Positions 33,787 through 42,713 of a stretch of DNA of 64,000 nucleotides are shown piece after piece. The translations under genes and the position numbers were made by a program. The first letter of the stretch is position 1. Every line of letters starts with the position of its first letter. The stretch is from Polaromonas sp. (GTDB taxonomy: Bacteria > Pseudomonadota > Gammaproteobacteria > Burkholderiales > Burkholderiaceae_C). The stretch lies in contig JAQGNE010000080.1 of the NCBI GenBank assembly GCA_028291985.1, forward strand, positions 1-64,000, written 5' to 3'. The notes beneath the pieces are model-generated. The model saw nothing but the letters and a program-made list of their open reading frames with translations, made no database searches and was not told the origin of the DNA.

Positions 33787-36021
33787 GTGAGCCCGATTGT
33801 TGTACCGACCCAGACGGCCCGGCAAGCCCATGTCCGCGCCGGGGCGGACATGGGGCGGACACCGCTGCTGTCGCTGCGCGTGCTGGTCTTGCTGTGCATC
33901 GTCCTGCCGCTGCTGGTTTATGGGCTGGTCGGCTTTTACCGCTACCAGCAAATCCGTTCCGAGACCGAAGTGCGGCTTGACCGTGCGCTGCGTATTGCTC
34001 AGGAACACGCGCTCAAGATTTTCGACACCAACGAGCTGGTACTGGCGCGCGTGATGGATGCACTTGGCACCGATAAAGCCAGCGGCATCCATAAGCGCGA
34101 AAAAGCGCTGAATGAACAGCTGCGCGGCATCTCATGGAACAAGCCGCAGATCATGTCGATAGCGGTACATGGCCCTGACGGGCAATTGCTGGCCAGCGAC
34201 CGCGTCTATCCGGCGCCGGCTACCGCCAGCGTGGCAGACCTGCCCTACTTCGCCCAGCACCAGAACCCTTCGGAAACAGATCGGGACCGGGCTTACATCT
34301 CGCAGGTGCTGTCCGACAGCGTTACCGACAGCAAGTTTTTTGCGATGAGCCGCGGCCGCTACGCTGCCGATGGCAATTTTGAAGGCCTGGTATCCATCAG
34401 CCTGTCGCCCACCTACTTCGAGACCATTCACAGCGACCTGGTTGCTGACGAGCCAGGCCTTGCCATCACCATGCTGAGAGAAGACGGCATTATTTTTTCG
34501 CGCTGGCCGTTGCTGCCCTCTACACCCAAAAGCCTGTCGCCGAACAGCCCGGTCATGAGCAAGATCAACGCCGGACATCGGTATGGCAACGCCAACGGGG
34601 TGTCTTCGGTGGATGGGCGCGAACGGCTCCTGACCTTCAGCAAGATAGGCGAATACCCGGTTTTTCTGGGTACCGGCATGGATGTCGACGAGATCCGGTC
34701 CCGGTGGCTGCAGGAAATGGGCTGGCTTGCCGCTTTTGGTGTGCCGCCCCTGATAGGCCTGCTGCTTGCGGCCTACCTGGCCTTGCAGCGCACCCGGGAG
34801 GCGCTGCAGGCCGCGCAGCAACTGCATGATGAAATCGATGCCCGCCAGCGGGTGGAAGAAGCGCTGTTGCAGGCGCAAAAGCTGGAAGCTCTAGGGCGGC
34901 TGACCGGCGGCGTGGCGCATGACTTCAACAATGCGCTGATGGTCATCAGCAACAATGTTTTTTTGCTCAAGCGCAAGCACCCGGTTGCCGACGGCCCCCA
35001 ATTGGAGTCGATTAGCCGGGCGATAGAGTCGGCCACCAAGCTGACGCGCCAGCTGCTGGCGTTTTCACGGCGCCAGGCCATGGTCTCGGAGTGCATACGC
35101 CTGCAAGACAAGCTGCCCACACTGAAAGACCTGCTGGGCCCCGTACTCGGCAGCCAGGTCGTGTTTTCGCTGGACATAGCGCCCGACACCCAGCCGATCA
35201 CCGTGGATTCAGCGGAATTCGAGCTTGCACTGATCAATCTCGCCATCAACGCAAGGGACGCTATGCCTTCGGGTGGCAGTTTTCGCATCCAGGCGCGCAA
35301 TGCCGGACCGGATCTGCCGCCGCTCCTGAAGCAGCCGATGGTGGTGATCGAAGCCACCGACACCGGCAGCGGAATCGATCCGGCTGTGCTCAGCAAGGTT
35401 TTCGAGCCGTTTTTCACCACCAAGCCGGTGGGCCAGGGAACAGGCCTGGGCCTGAGCCAGATTTATGGGCTGTGCCAGCGTGCAGGGGGGCTTGCAACCA
35501 TCCGCAGCGAGTTGGCCACCGGAACCACCGTCAGCCTCTTTTTCCCGGCGCGCCCGGGTGCCGAACCCGGCCGGCCCGATGCTGTTCCGGCTGTACATCG
35601 AGATCTGAAAAAGACAGTTCTGCTGGTGGAAGACAACGAGGAAGTGGCCGCCGCATTGAAGCCGGTGCTGCAAACGCTGGGCTGTACGGTAACGCATGTC
35701 AACCGGGGCGCGGCAGCGCGCGACTGGCTGGACCGGGCATTTTCAAGCGCTGCCGGTGGAGGTGCCGGCTTGCCCGATATTCTGCTTACCGATGTCGTGA
35801 TGCCCGGCCCCATGGACGGCCTTGCGCTGGCCAAATACGCTCGGGAGCATTTCCCCCTGCTCAGGATCATCCTGATGACGGGTTACACCGAGCAGCTCGA
35901 CACCATCTCGCAGCTGGGTTTTCAGGTGCTGCCAAAGCCGTGTTCAGCGGACATCATGGCCGATGCTTTGAGCAAGACCGCTTCCGTGGCTGCAGGCGGT
36001 CAAAGCCTTGATTACAACTGA
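33787..36021 (+). CDS. Cache-type hybrid histidine kinase with receiver
   Basis: A 744-aa sensor kinase, about 100 bp after the previous one. A first membrane helix is 'VLVLLCIVLPLLVYGLVGF'. A periplasmic dCache/PAS-like domain follows, with 'MSIAVHGPDGQLLASD' and 'FEGLVSISLSPTYFETIH', up to a second helix near 320-340. The kinase core is of the HisKA type with 'LTGGVAHDFNNALMVISNN' (His about 377). The ATPase has 'NLAINARDAMPSGG' and 'GTGLGLSQIYGL'. The receiver has 'LLVEDNEE', acceptor 'LLTDVVMPGPMDG' (about 668) and Lys in 'LPKPCS'. The track start GTG 33787 sits just before a perfect inverted repeat; ATG 33850 is an alternative start. Confidence 0.9.
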   Translation: MSPIVVPTQTARQAHVRAGADMGRTPLLSLRVLVLLCIVLPLLVYGLVGFYRYQQIRSETEVRLDRALRIAQEHALKIFDTNELVLARVMDALGTDKASGIHKREKALNEQLRGISWNKPQIMSIAVHGPDGQLLASDRVYPAPATASVADLPYFAQHQNPSETDRDRAYISQVLSDSVTDSKFFAMSRGRYAADGNFEGLVSISLSPTYFETIHSDLVADEPGLAITMLREDGIIFSRWPLLPSTPKSLSPNSPVMSKINAGHRYGNANGVSSVDGRERLLTFSKIGEYPVFLGTGMDVDEIRSRWLQEMGWLAAFGVPPLIGLLLAAYLALQRTREALQAAQQLHDEIDARQRVEEALLQAQKLEALGRLTGGVAHDFNNALMVISNNVFLLKRKHPVADGPQLESISRAIESATKLTRQLLAFSRRQAMVSECIRLQDKLPTLKDLLGPVLGSQVVFSLDIAPDTQPITVDSAEFELALINLAINARDAMPSGGSFRIQARNAGPDLPPLLKQPMVVIEATDTGSGIDPAVLSKVFEPFFTTKPVGQGTGLGLSQIYGLCQRAGGLATIRSELATGTTVSLFFPARPGAEPGRPDAVPAVHRDLKKTVLLVEDNEEVAAALKPVLQTLGCTVTHVNRGAAARDWLDRAFSSAAGGGAGLPDILLTDVVMPGPMDGLALAKYAREHFPLLRIILMTGYTEQLDTISQLGFQVLPKPCSADIMADALSKTASVAAGGQSLDYN
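33829..33852. repeat. Perfect 9-bp inverted repeat at the kinase start
   Basis: 'catgtccgc', loop 'gccggg', 'gcggacatg' form a perfect 9-bp stem inside the first codons of the Cache-type kinase and directly before a possible alternative ATG (33850). In the mRNA it could hide or expose that start. Confidence 0.5.
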
Positions 36022-36053
36022 CTTGTCTGCTGCGGCGCACAGCTGATTGCGGC

Positions 36054-37196
36054 TTAATGGGTGGTACGCAGCGGCAGGTTCTGCAGCAGGTTTTGCGGTT
36101 TGAGTTGCAGCACACCGGCCGCATTCATCATCATCCCGAGATACACCGGTTTGCCCGCAACACCGGGCTGCATCTCCCGCTGGTCGACAAAGTCGAGCCT
36201 GAAAAGACTCAGCAGGCGCTGCAGGCGGGACTGCTCCACCTCGGCACCGGCATACAGGTCATTGAGCAGCGCCATGGCCTCGGCATCCAGACCAATGTGC
36301 CAGCGCCATGCCTGGTCATCAATTTTTTGAAGCGGCCTGATGCGAACCTCGACACCCAGAAAGTGCCCGACCCAGGCCTGCAGCACGCGAGCCAGAGCCT
36401 TGAGCCCCGAATGAGCGCGTGCCATCGTCAACACCAGGCCATGGCTCAGGTCATTGCTCACCTCATGGCGAAGGTCGAGTAGAAAGCGGCGTGCTGCGCT
36501 TGACCGGCCTTGCTCGACAGCCTGCAGGAATGTCTCGGCGTTTTCCGGGACGAGCACCTGCATGTTCACCACCGGCAGTGGGGCGCCGGCCTCCGCCAAA
36601 AACCGACCCATGTCGCCCACGCCACCGGTGACGCTGAGCATGTCCAGGGTCTGCAGGTCCCCGCTGAGCACCTGTCCATTGTCGGTGCTGATGCGCTGGT
36701 TGCGGTACAGCATCTGCGCGGCCCGGACGTCCCACGCTGTCCAGTTTGCGGCAGAGACCGTATCAGCATCCGCCGCTGAGAGGCCTGGTTGAACCGTCAT
36801 CAGGTTTGCCAGGATCGCCTCGACGACGAGCTCGATGAACAGCATCGGCACATCAACCTGTCCGCCGCCGTCTTTAGGGAACAGGCTGAGGTAATAGGCT
36901 TCAAGCGTGCCCGCTGCCAGTACGCTGTCCCTGAAGCGCAAAAACAAGGTGTAGCTGTCCCGTGCATCTTCATCCCGCAGCGCAGCCAGCTCGTGCGATG
37001 GAACGATCTGGAATGGCGTAGCCAGCAGCGCAGCATGCAGGGCCAACTCGGCGCTGCATGACTCGGCCACTGGCGCAAGCTCGGGGCGCGCCAGAAAAGC
37101 TCTCCAGAACTCATCCGACGGTGCAAGCCATTTCATGTGGCCCGGGGCCGCTGTTGTTAGTACAGGCGAGGCGGAAGCAGGTGTTACGTTATGCAT
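36054..37196 (-). CDS. DUF6352 family protein
   Basis: A 380-aa cytoplasmic protein of the DUF6352 family of Burkholderiales. The blocks 'MKWLAPSDEFWRAFLARPELAPVAESC', 'YLSLF..DVPMLFIELVVEAILANL', 'AAQMLYRNQRISTDNGQVLSGD' and 'AWRWHIGLDAEAMALLNDLYAGAEV' match what I remember of the family. The C-terminus 'GKPVYLGMMMNAAGVLQLKPQNLLQNLPL' is also characteristic. No membrane segment or known catalytic motif is visible, and the biochemical role is unknown. In related genomes members lie near transporter and oxidoreductase genes; here it is divergent from the Liv operon across about 520 bp. Confidence 0.8.
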   Translation of the reverse strand: MHNVTPASASPVLTTAAPGHMKWLAPSDEFWRAFLARPELAPVAESCSAELALHAALLATPFQIVPSHELAALRDEDARDSYTLFLRFRDSVLAAGTLEAYYLSLFPKDGGGQVDVPMLFIELVVEAILANLMTVQPGLSAADADTVSAANWTAWDVRAAQMLYRNQRISTDNGQVLSGDLQTLDMLSVTGGVGDMGRFLAEAGAPLPVVNMQVLVPENAETFLQAVEQGRSSAARRFLLDLRHEVSNDLSHGLVLTMARAHSGLKALARVLQAWVGHFLGVEVRIRPLQKIDDQAWRWHIGLDAEAMALLNDLYAGAEVEQSRLQRLLSLFRLDFVDQREMQPGVAGKPVYLGMMMNAAGVLQLKPQNLLQNLPLRTTH

Positions 37197-37364
37197 AACC
37201 TATGGTCGCACAGCTGGCACGCCGGGTAGCAACTGCGTCATCAGCCCCCGCCTGGTTAGCGAGCCGGTCTGAACACATCGACCCAGCATGCTGCTCGGGT
37301 CCAGCCCTGCGGTGAACAGGTCAGTTCCGGTCGCGACAAGCTCGGCTGTCAAACTTTAGAGCTT

Positions 37365-37432
37365 GCTATATTTGCAATAGCTAACAACCCTTTCTCAACA
37401 AGGGCTTGAAGCCTAAATGATCATTTTTTCTA
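37365..37432 (+). repeat. R1 repeat copy 7
   Basis: 'gctatatttgcaatagct' followed by 'aagggcttgaagcctaaatgatcatttttt' matches the R1 layout. It lies in the divergent region between the DUF6352 gene and the Liv operon. Confidence 0.7.
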
Positions 37433-37720
37433 TACAAAGCAGCGCCGGCAATCGGCCAGGATCACGCATAGGCGCGCTTTGAAAACCGGTGTGTGCGGCA
37501 CGGCTGTCGGTCAACGGCAAGGGCTTGCCACCGCCTGCTTGCGGGCCTTTTCAAGGCGCCGGGCCGTCACGCAAAACTACCTAATGGTATTACCCGGTAG
37601 CGCTATACCAGTGCGCTGGCTACGATCGGCAGCTGTCAAACGTGGGCTGTTCGTACCTGCCCGACGGTATGTCAGTCGTCACGCTGCAGGTCCACCTCCC
37701 TCAACCCGCCGGAGAGTCAT
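37433..37720. other. Upstream region of the Liv operon
   Basis: No gene is supported; the 92-aa plus-strand ORF has no domain. 'ctacctaatggtattacccggtag' (around 37577-37600) is the only AT-rich element and could hold the promoter. A GGAGAG lies 4 bp before the TTG start of livG. Confidence 0.35.
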
Positions 37721-38494
37721 TTGCCAGTTGAGTTCATTCTTGAAACCCGCGGACTGACCAAAGAGTTCAAGGGATTTGTCGCCGTCAACGAGGTGGACCT
37801 GAAGGTTCAACGCGGGCACATACACGCTCTGATCGGACCCAACGGCGCTGGCAAAACCACATTCTTCAACCTGTTGACGAAATTCCTGCCGCCCACCCGC
37901 GGCAGCATTACCTTCAATGGCACCGACATCACCTTTGAAAAACCGGCACAGACGGCCCGCCGCGGCATTGTCCGGTCGTTCCAGATCTCTGCCGTGTTTC
38001 CGCACATGACGGTGCTGGAGAATGTTCGCGCCGCGCTGCAGCGCAACAAGGGTACTTCGTTTCATTTCTGGAAATCAGAAGCCACGCTGCACCACCTGCA
38101 TGACCGGGCGCGCGAATTGCTGGCCGCGGTAGACCTCAGCAGCTTTGCCGATGAAATGACCGTCAACCTGCCTTACGGCCGTAAAAGAGCACTGGAGCTC
38201 GCCACCACGCTCGCGCTCGAGCCCGAGCTGATGCTGCTGGACGAACCTACGCAGGGCATGGGCCATGAAGACGTTGACCGGGTGACGCAGCTGATCAAGA
38301 AAGTTTCTGCGGGTCGCACCATCCTGATGGTCGAGCACAACATGAATGTGGTCTCTTCGATTGCCGACCGCATCACGGTCCTGCAACGCGGCGCCATCAT
38401 CGCTGACGGACCGTATGCCGAGGTCGCGAGGAACCCGCTGGTGATCGAGGCCTACATGGGAACAGCCAACACCGAACTCCAGGGAGCCCACTGA
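37721..38494 (+). CDS. Branched-chain-type ABC transporter ATP-binding protein (LivG)
   Basis: A 257-aa LivG-type ATPase, probably starting at TTG 37721 with GGAGAG just upstream. Walker A is intact ('GPNGAGKTTFFNLL'), with 'IVRSFQISAVFPHMTVLENV' as the Q-loop region and Walker B 'LMLLDEPTQGMG'. The ABC signature is altered to 'NLPYGRKRALELA' in place of LSGGQ/LAYGQQR. The C-terminal 'IIADGPYAEVARNPLVIEAYMG' is the LivG tail. Its stop overlaps the LivF start (TGATG). It should pair with LivF on the inner face of the LivHM permease. The altered signature faces the LivF nucleotide site, whose Walker A is also altered. Confidence 0.93.
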   Translation: MPVEFILETRGLTKEFKGFVAVNEVDLKVQRGHIHALIGPNGAGKTTFFNLLTKFLPPTRGSITFNGTDITFEKPAQTARRGIVRSFQISAVFPHMTVLENVRAALQRNKGTSFHFWKSEATLHHLHDRARELLAAVDLSSFADEMTVNLPYGRKRALELATTLALEPELMLLDEPTQGMGHEDVDRVTQLIKKVSAGRTILMVEHNMNVVSSIADRITVLQRGAIIADGPYAEVARNPLVIEAYMGTANTELQGAH

Positions 38495-39198
38495 TGTCAA
38501 GGGAACTCCTGAGGCTGGACGACCTGCACGCGTGGTATGGCGAATCGCATATCCTGCACGGCGTCAACCTGGTCGTCAACGAGGGCGAAGTCGTCACGCT
38601 GCTGGGCCGCAATGGCGCGGGCCGTACCACCACCATGCGGGCCATCGTCGGCATGACCGGCGCCCGCAAGGGTTCGATCAAGATCCGCGGCGAGGAGGCA
38701 ATCAAGCTGGCGCCGCACAAGGTGGCGCGGCTCGGGCTGGGGTATTGCCCCGAAGAGCGCGGCATTTTTGCAAGCCTAAGCGCTGAAGAAAACCTGATGC
38801 TGCCGCCCACCGTCGGGCCGGGCGGCATGGGCATCGACGAGATCTACACGATGTTTCCTAACCTGAAGGAACGCGCCGCCAGCCCGGGAACCCGGCTGTC
38901 GGGCGGCGAGCAGCAGATGCTCGCCGTGGCGCGCATCCTGCGCACCGGCGCCCGACTGCTGCTGCTGGACGAAATCTCGGAAGGCCTGGCGCCCGTCATC
39001 GTGCAAAAGCTTGCAGCAATGATCCTGACGCTCAAGGCCAAGGGATACACCATCGTACTGGTCGAGCAGAACTTCCGCTTTGCGGCGCCACTGGCCGACC
39101 GTTTTTATGTCATGGAGCATGGCCGTATCGTCAAGCATTTTGCCCAGGGCGAACTGCAAGCCAATATGGGCATGCTGCAGGAATACCTGGGCGTCTGA
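38494..39198 (+). CDS. Branched-chain-type ABC transporter ATP-binding protein (LivF)
   Basis: A 234-aa LivF-type ATPase overlapping livG by one base. The Walker A is 'GRNGAGRTTTMRAI', where Arg replaces the normally invariant P-loop Lys. The signature 'LSGGEQQMLAVAR' and Walker B 'LLLLDEISEGLAP' are intact. The family tail 'DRFYVMEHGRIVKHF' and 'MLQEYLGV' is present. In the LivG/LivF dimer the LivF Walker A faces the LivG signature, which is also non-canonical. So one of the two composite sites is probably weak or inactive. The Arg at this position may occur in relatives, so it need not be an error. Confidence 0.92.
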   Translation: MSRELLRLDDLHAWYGESHILHGVNLVVNEGEVVTLLGRNGAGRTTTMRAIVGMTGARKGSIKIRGEEAIKLAPHKVARLGLGYCPEERGIFASLSAEENLMLPPTVGPGGMGIDEIYTMFPNLKERAASPGTRLSGGEQQMLAVARILRTGARLLLLDEISEGLAPVIVQKLAAMILTLKAKGYTIVLVEQNFRFAAPLADRFYVMEHGRIVKHFAQGELQANMGMLQEYLGV

Positions 39199-39249
39199 CG
39201 GCACCAGGTAACGCTATTTTCGCTACCTACCATTAACCGGAAACACTTC

Positions 39250-40455
39250 ATGAAACTCAAAAAACTGGCACTCGCGATGACCATTGGCCTTGTGGCCGCA
39301 GCCACCATGCCCGTCATGGCGCAAAACACTGGCCCGGTCAAGATCGGCATCATCACCGACATGTCCAGCCTGTACGCTGACATCGACGGACCTGCTGGCG
39401 CGGAAATGCTGCGCTGGGCTGCACAGGATTTCGGCGGCAAGGTGCTGAACCGTCCCATCGAAGTGCTGAGCGCCGACCACCAGAACAAAGCTGACGTCGC
39501 ATCCTCGAAAGCACGCGAGTGGATTGACAAGGACGGCCTGCAGATGCTAATCGGCGGCACCAATTCCGGCACAGCACTGGCGATGTCCAAGGTCACCACT
39601 GAAAAGAAACGCCCCTTCATCGCCATCGGCCCTGGATCTGCCCGCCTGACGAATGAAGACTGCTCGCCGTATATCGTCCATTACGCTTACGACACCGTGG
39701 CACTGGCAAAAGTGGCCGGTACAGCGTTGGTCAAGGCCGGCAACAAGAACTGGTTCTTTTTGACCGCTGACTATGCCTTCGGCTATTCGCTGGAAGGCGA
39801 TGCATCCAATGTTGTCAAGGCCAATGGCGGAACCGTTGCCGGCACGGTGCGCCATCCGCTCAATGCCTCAGACTTCTCGTCTTTCCTGCTGCAGGCACAG
39901 TCATCCAAGGCACAGATTCTGGGCCTGGCCAATGCTGGCGGTGACTTCACCAACGCCATGAAGGCCGCCAAAGAATTTGGCATCGGCAAGACGATGAAAG
40001 TCGCTGGATTGCTGGTGTTCATCAACGACGTGCACAGCCTGGGCCTAGCCAACACCGAAGGTCTGCAGTTGGCCGACAGTTGGTACTGGAACCAGGATGA
40101 CGCATCGCGCGCCTTCGCAAAACGATTCTTCGACAAGTACAAGCGCATGCCATCAAGCCTGCACGCAGCTGACTACTCTGCCACCATGACCTACCTGAAA
40201 GCGGTACAAGCCGCTGGCACCACCGATGCCGACAAGGTCATGAGCACCATGAAGAGCATGAAGGTGGACGATTTCTACAACAAGGGTCAGATCCGCGCCG
40301 ATGGCCGCATGATCCACGATATGTACCTGTTCGAAGTCAAGGGTGCAAAAGAGTCGACCACGCCATGGGACTACTACAAGACAGTCGCCAAGATTCCGGG
40401 TGATCAGGCTTTCACCACGATTGCCGAGTCGAAGTGCTCTTTTATCAAGAAGTGA
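39250..40455 (+). CDS. Branched-chain-type ABC transporter substrate-binding protein
   Basis: A 401-aa periplasmic LivK-like receptor for the transporter encoded around it. A Sec signal 'MKLKKLALAMTIGLVAAATMPVMA' is cleaved before 'QNTGPVK'. 'IGIITDMSSLYADIDGPAGAEMLRWA' is the ligand-loop start of Peripla_BP_6 proteins. 'GGTNSGTALAMSKV' and 'DNTADYSATMTYLKAV'-like C-lobe helices complete the fold. It differs clearly from the orphan binding protein at 406-1548. Its position between the ATPase and permease genes makes it the cognate receptor. Ligands in this group range from branched-chain amino acids to aromatic acids; it cannot be narrowed from sequence. Confidence 0.93.
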   Translation: MKLKKLALAMTIGLVAAATMPVMAQNTGPVKIGIITDMSSLYADIDGPAGAEMLRWAAQDFGGKVLNRPIEVLSADHQNKADVASSKAREWIDKDGLQMLIGGTNSGTALAMSKVTTEKKRPFIAIGPGSARLTNEDCSPYIVHYAYDTVALAKVAGTALVKAGNKNWFFLTADYAFGYSLEGDASNVVKANGGTVAGTVRHPLNASDFSSFLLQAQSSKAQILGLANAGGDFTNAMKAAKEFGIGKTMKVAGLLVFINDVHSLGLANTEGLQLADSWYWNQDDASRAFAKRFFDKYKRMPSSLHAADYSATMTYLKAVQAAGTTDADKVMSTMKSMKVDDFYNKGQIRADGRMIHDMYLFEVKGAKESTTPWDYYKTVAKIPGDQAFTTIAESKCSFIKK

Positions 40456-40614
40456 TAACCCGCGTCCGGTAAAGACGAGACAGCAACCGCAGCAAGCGCA
40501 GACCGGGTCTGCTGGCCGTTCGGACGACGAATGCCGGCATTTCCGATCTGCCCAGGGTGCCGCTGTTGCCACACGTTTATCAGCGTTCTATTTTTGGCGA
40601 CCAGCTAGGCTCTC

Positions 40615-41499
40615 ATGGAAATTTTTGGCATCCCTTTGCAAGCGTTCATGGGTCAGCTCATGCTGGGCTTGGTCAATGGCGCGTTTTATGCGATGTTGAG
40701 CCTGGGGCTGGCGGTGATATTTGGCCTGCTGGGCATTGTCAATTTCGCGCATGGCGCCCTCTACATGCTGGGTGCGTTTGCCGCCTGGATCATGCTCGAC
40801 AAGTTCGGCATCAATTACTGGGCTGCCCTGATTCTTGCCCCCCTGGTGGTTGGCTCGCTGGGCGTGGTGATTGAGCGGCTTTTTCTCAAGCATCTGTACA
40901 AGCTTGATCCGCTGTACGGGCTGCTGCTGACCTTCGGCCTGTCGCTCATTCTTGAAGGCGTGTTCCGCGAGCTGTATGGCGTTTCGGGCCAGAACTACAA
41001 CGTGCCCGAGCTGCTGTCGGGTGCCACCAACCTCGGCTTCATGGTGCTGCCAAACTATCGGGCCTGGGTCGTGCTGGCATCGCTGGTCGTGTGCGTGGGC
41101 ACCTGGTACCTTATCGAACGCACCCGGCTCGGCGCCTACCTTCGGGCCGGCACTGAGAATGCACCCCTGGTGCAGGCTTTCGGTGTCAACGTGCCCCTGA
41201 TGGTCATGCTGACCTATGGTGCTGGCGCAGGACTTGCCGCGCTGGCGGGCGTGCTGGCCGCCCCCATCATCCAGGTGAATCCCCTGATGGGATCCAACCT
41301 CATCATTGTGGTGTTTGCCGTGGTGGTGATTGGCGGCATGGGCTCTATCCTCGGCTCTGTCATCACCGGGCTTGGCCTGGGCATCGTGGAAGGCCTCACG
41401 CGGGTTTTCTATCCCGAGGCATCCAATATCGTTGTCTTTGTCATCATGGTTATTGTCCTCATGGTCAAGCCGGCCGGACTTTTTGGCAAGGAGCACTAA
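40615..41499 (+). CDS. Branched-chain-type ABC transporter permease (LivH)
   Basis: A 294-aa LivH-type inner-membrane permease with about eight hydrophobic helices. 'LGLVNGAFYAMLSLGLAVIFGLLGIVNFAHGALYMLGAF' is the family signature near the N-terminus. The cytoplasmic loop 'TRLGAYLRAGTENAPLVQAFGVNV' contacts the ATPases. 'VVIGGMGSILGSVITGLGLGIVEGL' is the C-terminal motif. It is followed 2 bp later by LivM, so the two permease subunits are surely co-translated. The 158-bp gap between the receptor gene and this one has no obvious terminator. Confidence 0.94.
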   Translation: MEIFGIPLQAFMGQLMLGLVNGAFYAMLSLGLAVIFGLLGIVNFAHGALYMLGAFAAWIMLDKFGINYWAALILAPLVVGSLGVVIERLFLKHLYKLDPLYGLLLTFGLSLILEGVFRELYGVSGQNYNVPELLSGATNLGFMVLPNYRAWVVLASLVVCVGTWYLIERTRLGAYLRAGTENAPLVQAFGVNVPLMVMLTYGAGAGLAALAGVLAAPIIQVNPLMGSNLIIVVFAVVVIGGMGSILGSVITGLGLGIVEGLTRVFYPEASNIVVFVIMVIVLMVKPAGLFGKEH

Positions 41500-41501
41500 A
41501 C

Positions 41502-42533
41502 ATGACCACCACCGTCTCAACCTCCCCCGGCGCCACGGCGCCCAGCGCCGCCCGCAGCAAGCAAACTACCCTTTTGGCGGGTTCGGCCAAGGTCACTCGC
41601 ATCACCTATGTCGTGCTGCTTGCACTGGCACTGGCCGCGCCTTTCCTCGGCCTCTACCCTGTCTTCGTGATGAAGCTGTTGTGCTTTGCGCTTTTTGCGT
41701 GTGCCTTCAATCTCCTGCTGGGCTTTACCGGGCTTCTGTCATTCGGCCATGCTGCATTCTTCGGCTCGGCGGCTTATGTCACCGGCTGGTTTGTGAAGTC
41801 CCAACAATGGACGCCTGAACTGGCGCTTCTCGCAGGCGCCGGTGCCGCCGGCCTGATCGGTCTTCTGGTAGGCCTGGTGGCGATACGCCGGCAGGGCATC
41901 TATTTTGCGATGATCACACTGGCGATTGCGCAGATGGTCTATTTCGTCTGCCTGCAAGCGCCATTTACCGGGGGTGAAGACGGCCTGCAGGGCGTGCAGC
42001 GCGGCAAGCTGCTGGGTATGTTTTCGCTGGAGTCCGACACGGCGATGTACTACCTGGTGGTGGCGGTGTTTGTCGCATCGTTTCTGTTCATCTCGCGCAT
42101 CGTCAACTCGCCATTTGGCCAGGTGCTCAAGATGATCCGGGAAAACGAGCCACGCGCCGTCTCGCTGGGTTACCAAGTCGACCGCTACAAGCTGTTGGCG
42201 TTTGTGCTGTCAGCCGCGCTGGCAGGCCTGGCGGGGTCACTGAAAACACTGGTCATGGGTTTTGCCACCTTGTCGGATGTCCACTGGTCAATGTCCGGCG
42301 AGGTCATCCTGATGACCTTGCTCGGTGGTGTGGGCACATTCTTCGGTCCGGTGATGGGCTCGGGTATTGTCATCGCGCTGCAGAACCTGCTGGCCGACAA
42401 GGTCGGCTCGTGGGTCACTGTGATCATTGGCGTAATTTTTGTCATGTGCGTTCTGGCCTTCCGAAAAGGTGTGGTCGGCGAATTGCAAGCTTGGCGCGAC
42501 CGCCGGCGAAACGCGGCCAGTCAGGCAGCCTGA
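41502..42533 (+). CDS. Branched-chain-type ABC transporter permease (LivM)
   Basis: A 343-aa LivM-type permease. After a 35-residue N-terminal tail come about nine membrane helices, with 'FNLLLGFTGLLSFGHAAFFGSAAYVTGWF' and 'RRQGIYFAMITLAIAQMVYF' as family motifs. 'FGQVLKMIRENEPRAVSLGYQVDRYKLLAFVLSAALAGLAGSL' is the loop that meets the ATPases. 'LLGGVGTFFGPVMGSGIVIAL' lies near the end. With LivH it forms the membrane channel of this transporter. It is the last gene of the Liv operon (livG-F-K-H-M order). Confidence 0.94.
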   Translation: MTTTVSTSPGATAPSAARSKQTTLLAGSAKVTRITYVVLLALALAAPFLGLYPVFVMKLLCFALFACAFNLLLGFTGLLSFGHAAFFGSAAYVTGWFVKSQQWTPELALLAGAGAAGLIGLLVGLVAIRRQGIYFAMITLAIAQMVYFVCLQAPFTGGEDGLQGVQRGKLLGMFSLESDTAMYYLVVAVFVASFLFISRIVNSPFGQVLKMIRENEPRAVSLGYQVDRYKLLAFVLSAALAGLAGSLKTLVMGFATLSDVHWSMSGEVILMTLLGGVGTFFGPVMGSGIVIALQNLLADKVGSWVTVIIGVIFVMCVLAFRKGVVGELQAWRDRRRNAASQAA

Positions 42534-42713
42534 GGGCCTCGACAGCAAGGGATGTTGTAGCGGACGTTGCCAGCAGGGCCGCCATGACCTTGGCCATGCC
42601 TGCGCAGCGTCCGCATCGACACCGCAACCACCGCTTGCCGGTATCAAAGATTTCGTGGTGCAGCCCCCTTTTGCGCTGGTCCCCATGAGTCCGGTTGACC
42701 ACAAGCGCGTAAC

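Noticed and set aside
37479-37757. Plus-strand ORF of 92 aa before livG
   Set aside because: Runs into the livG frame out of register and lacks features; the region is better read as the operon leader.
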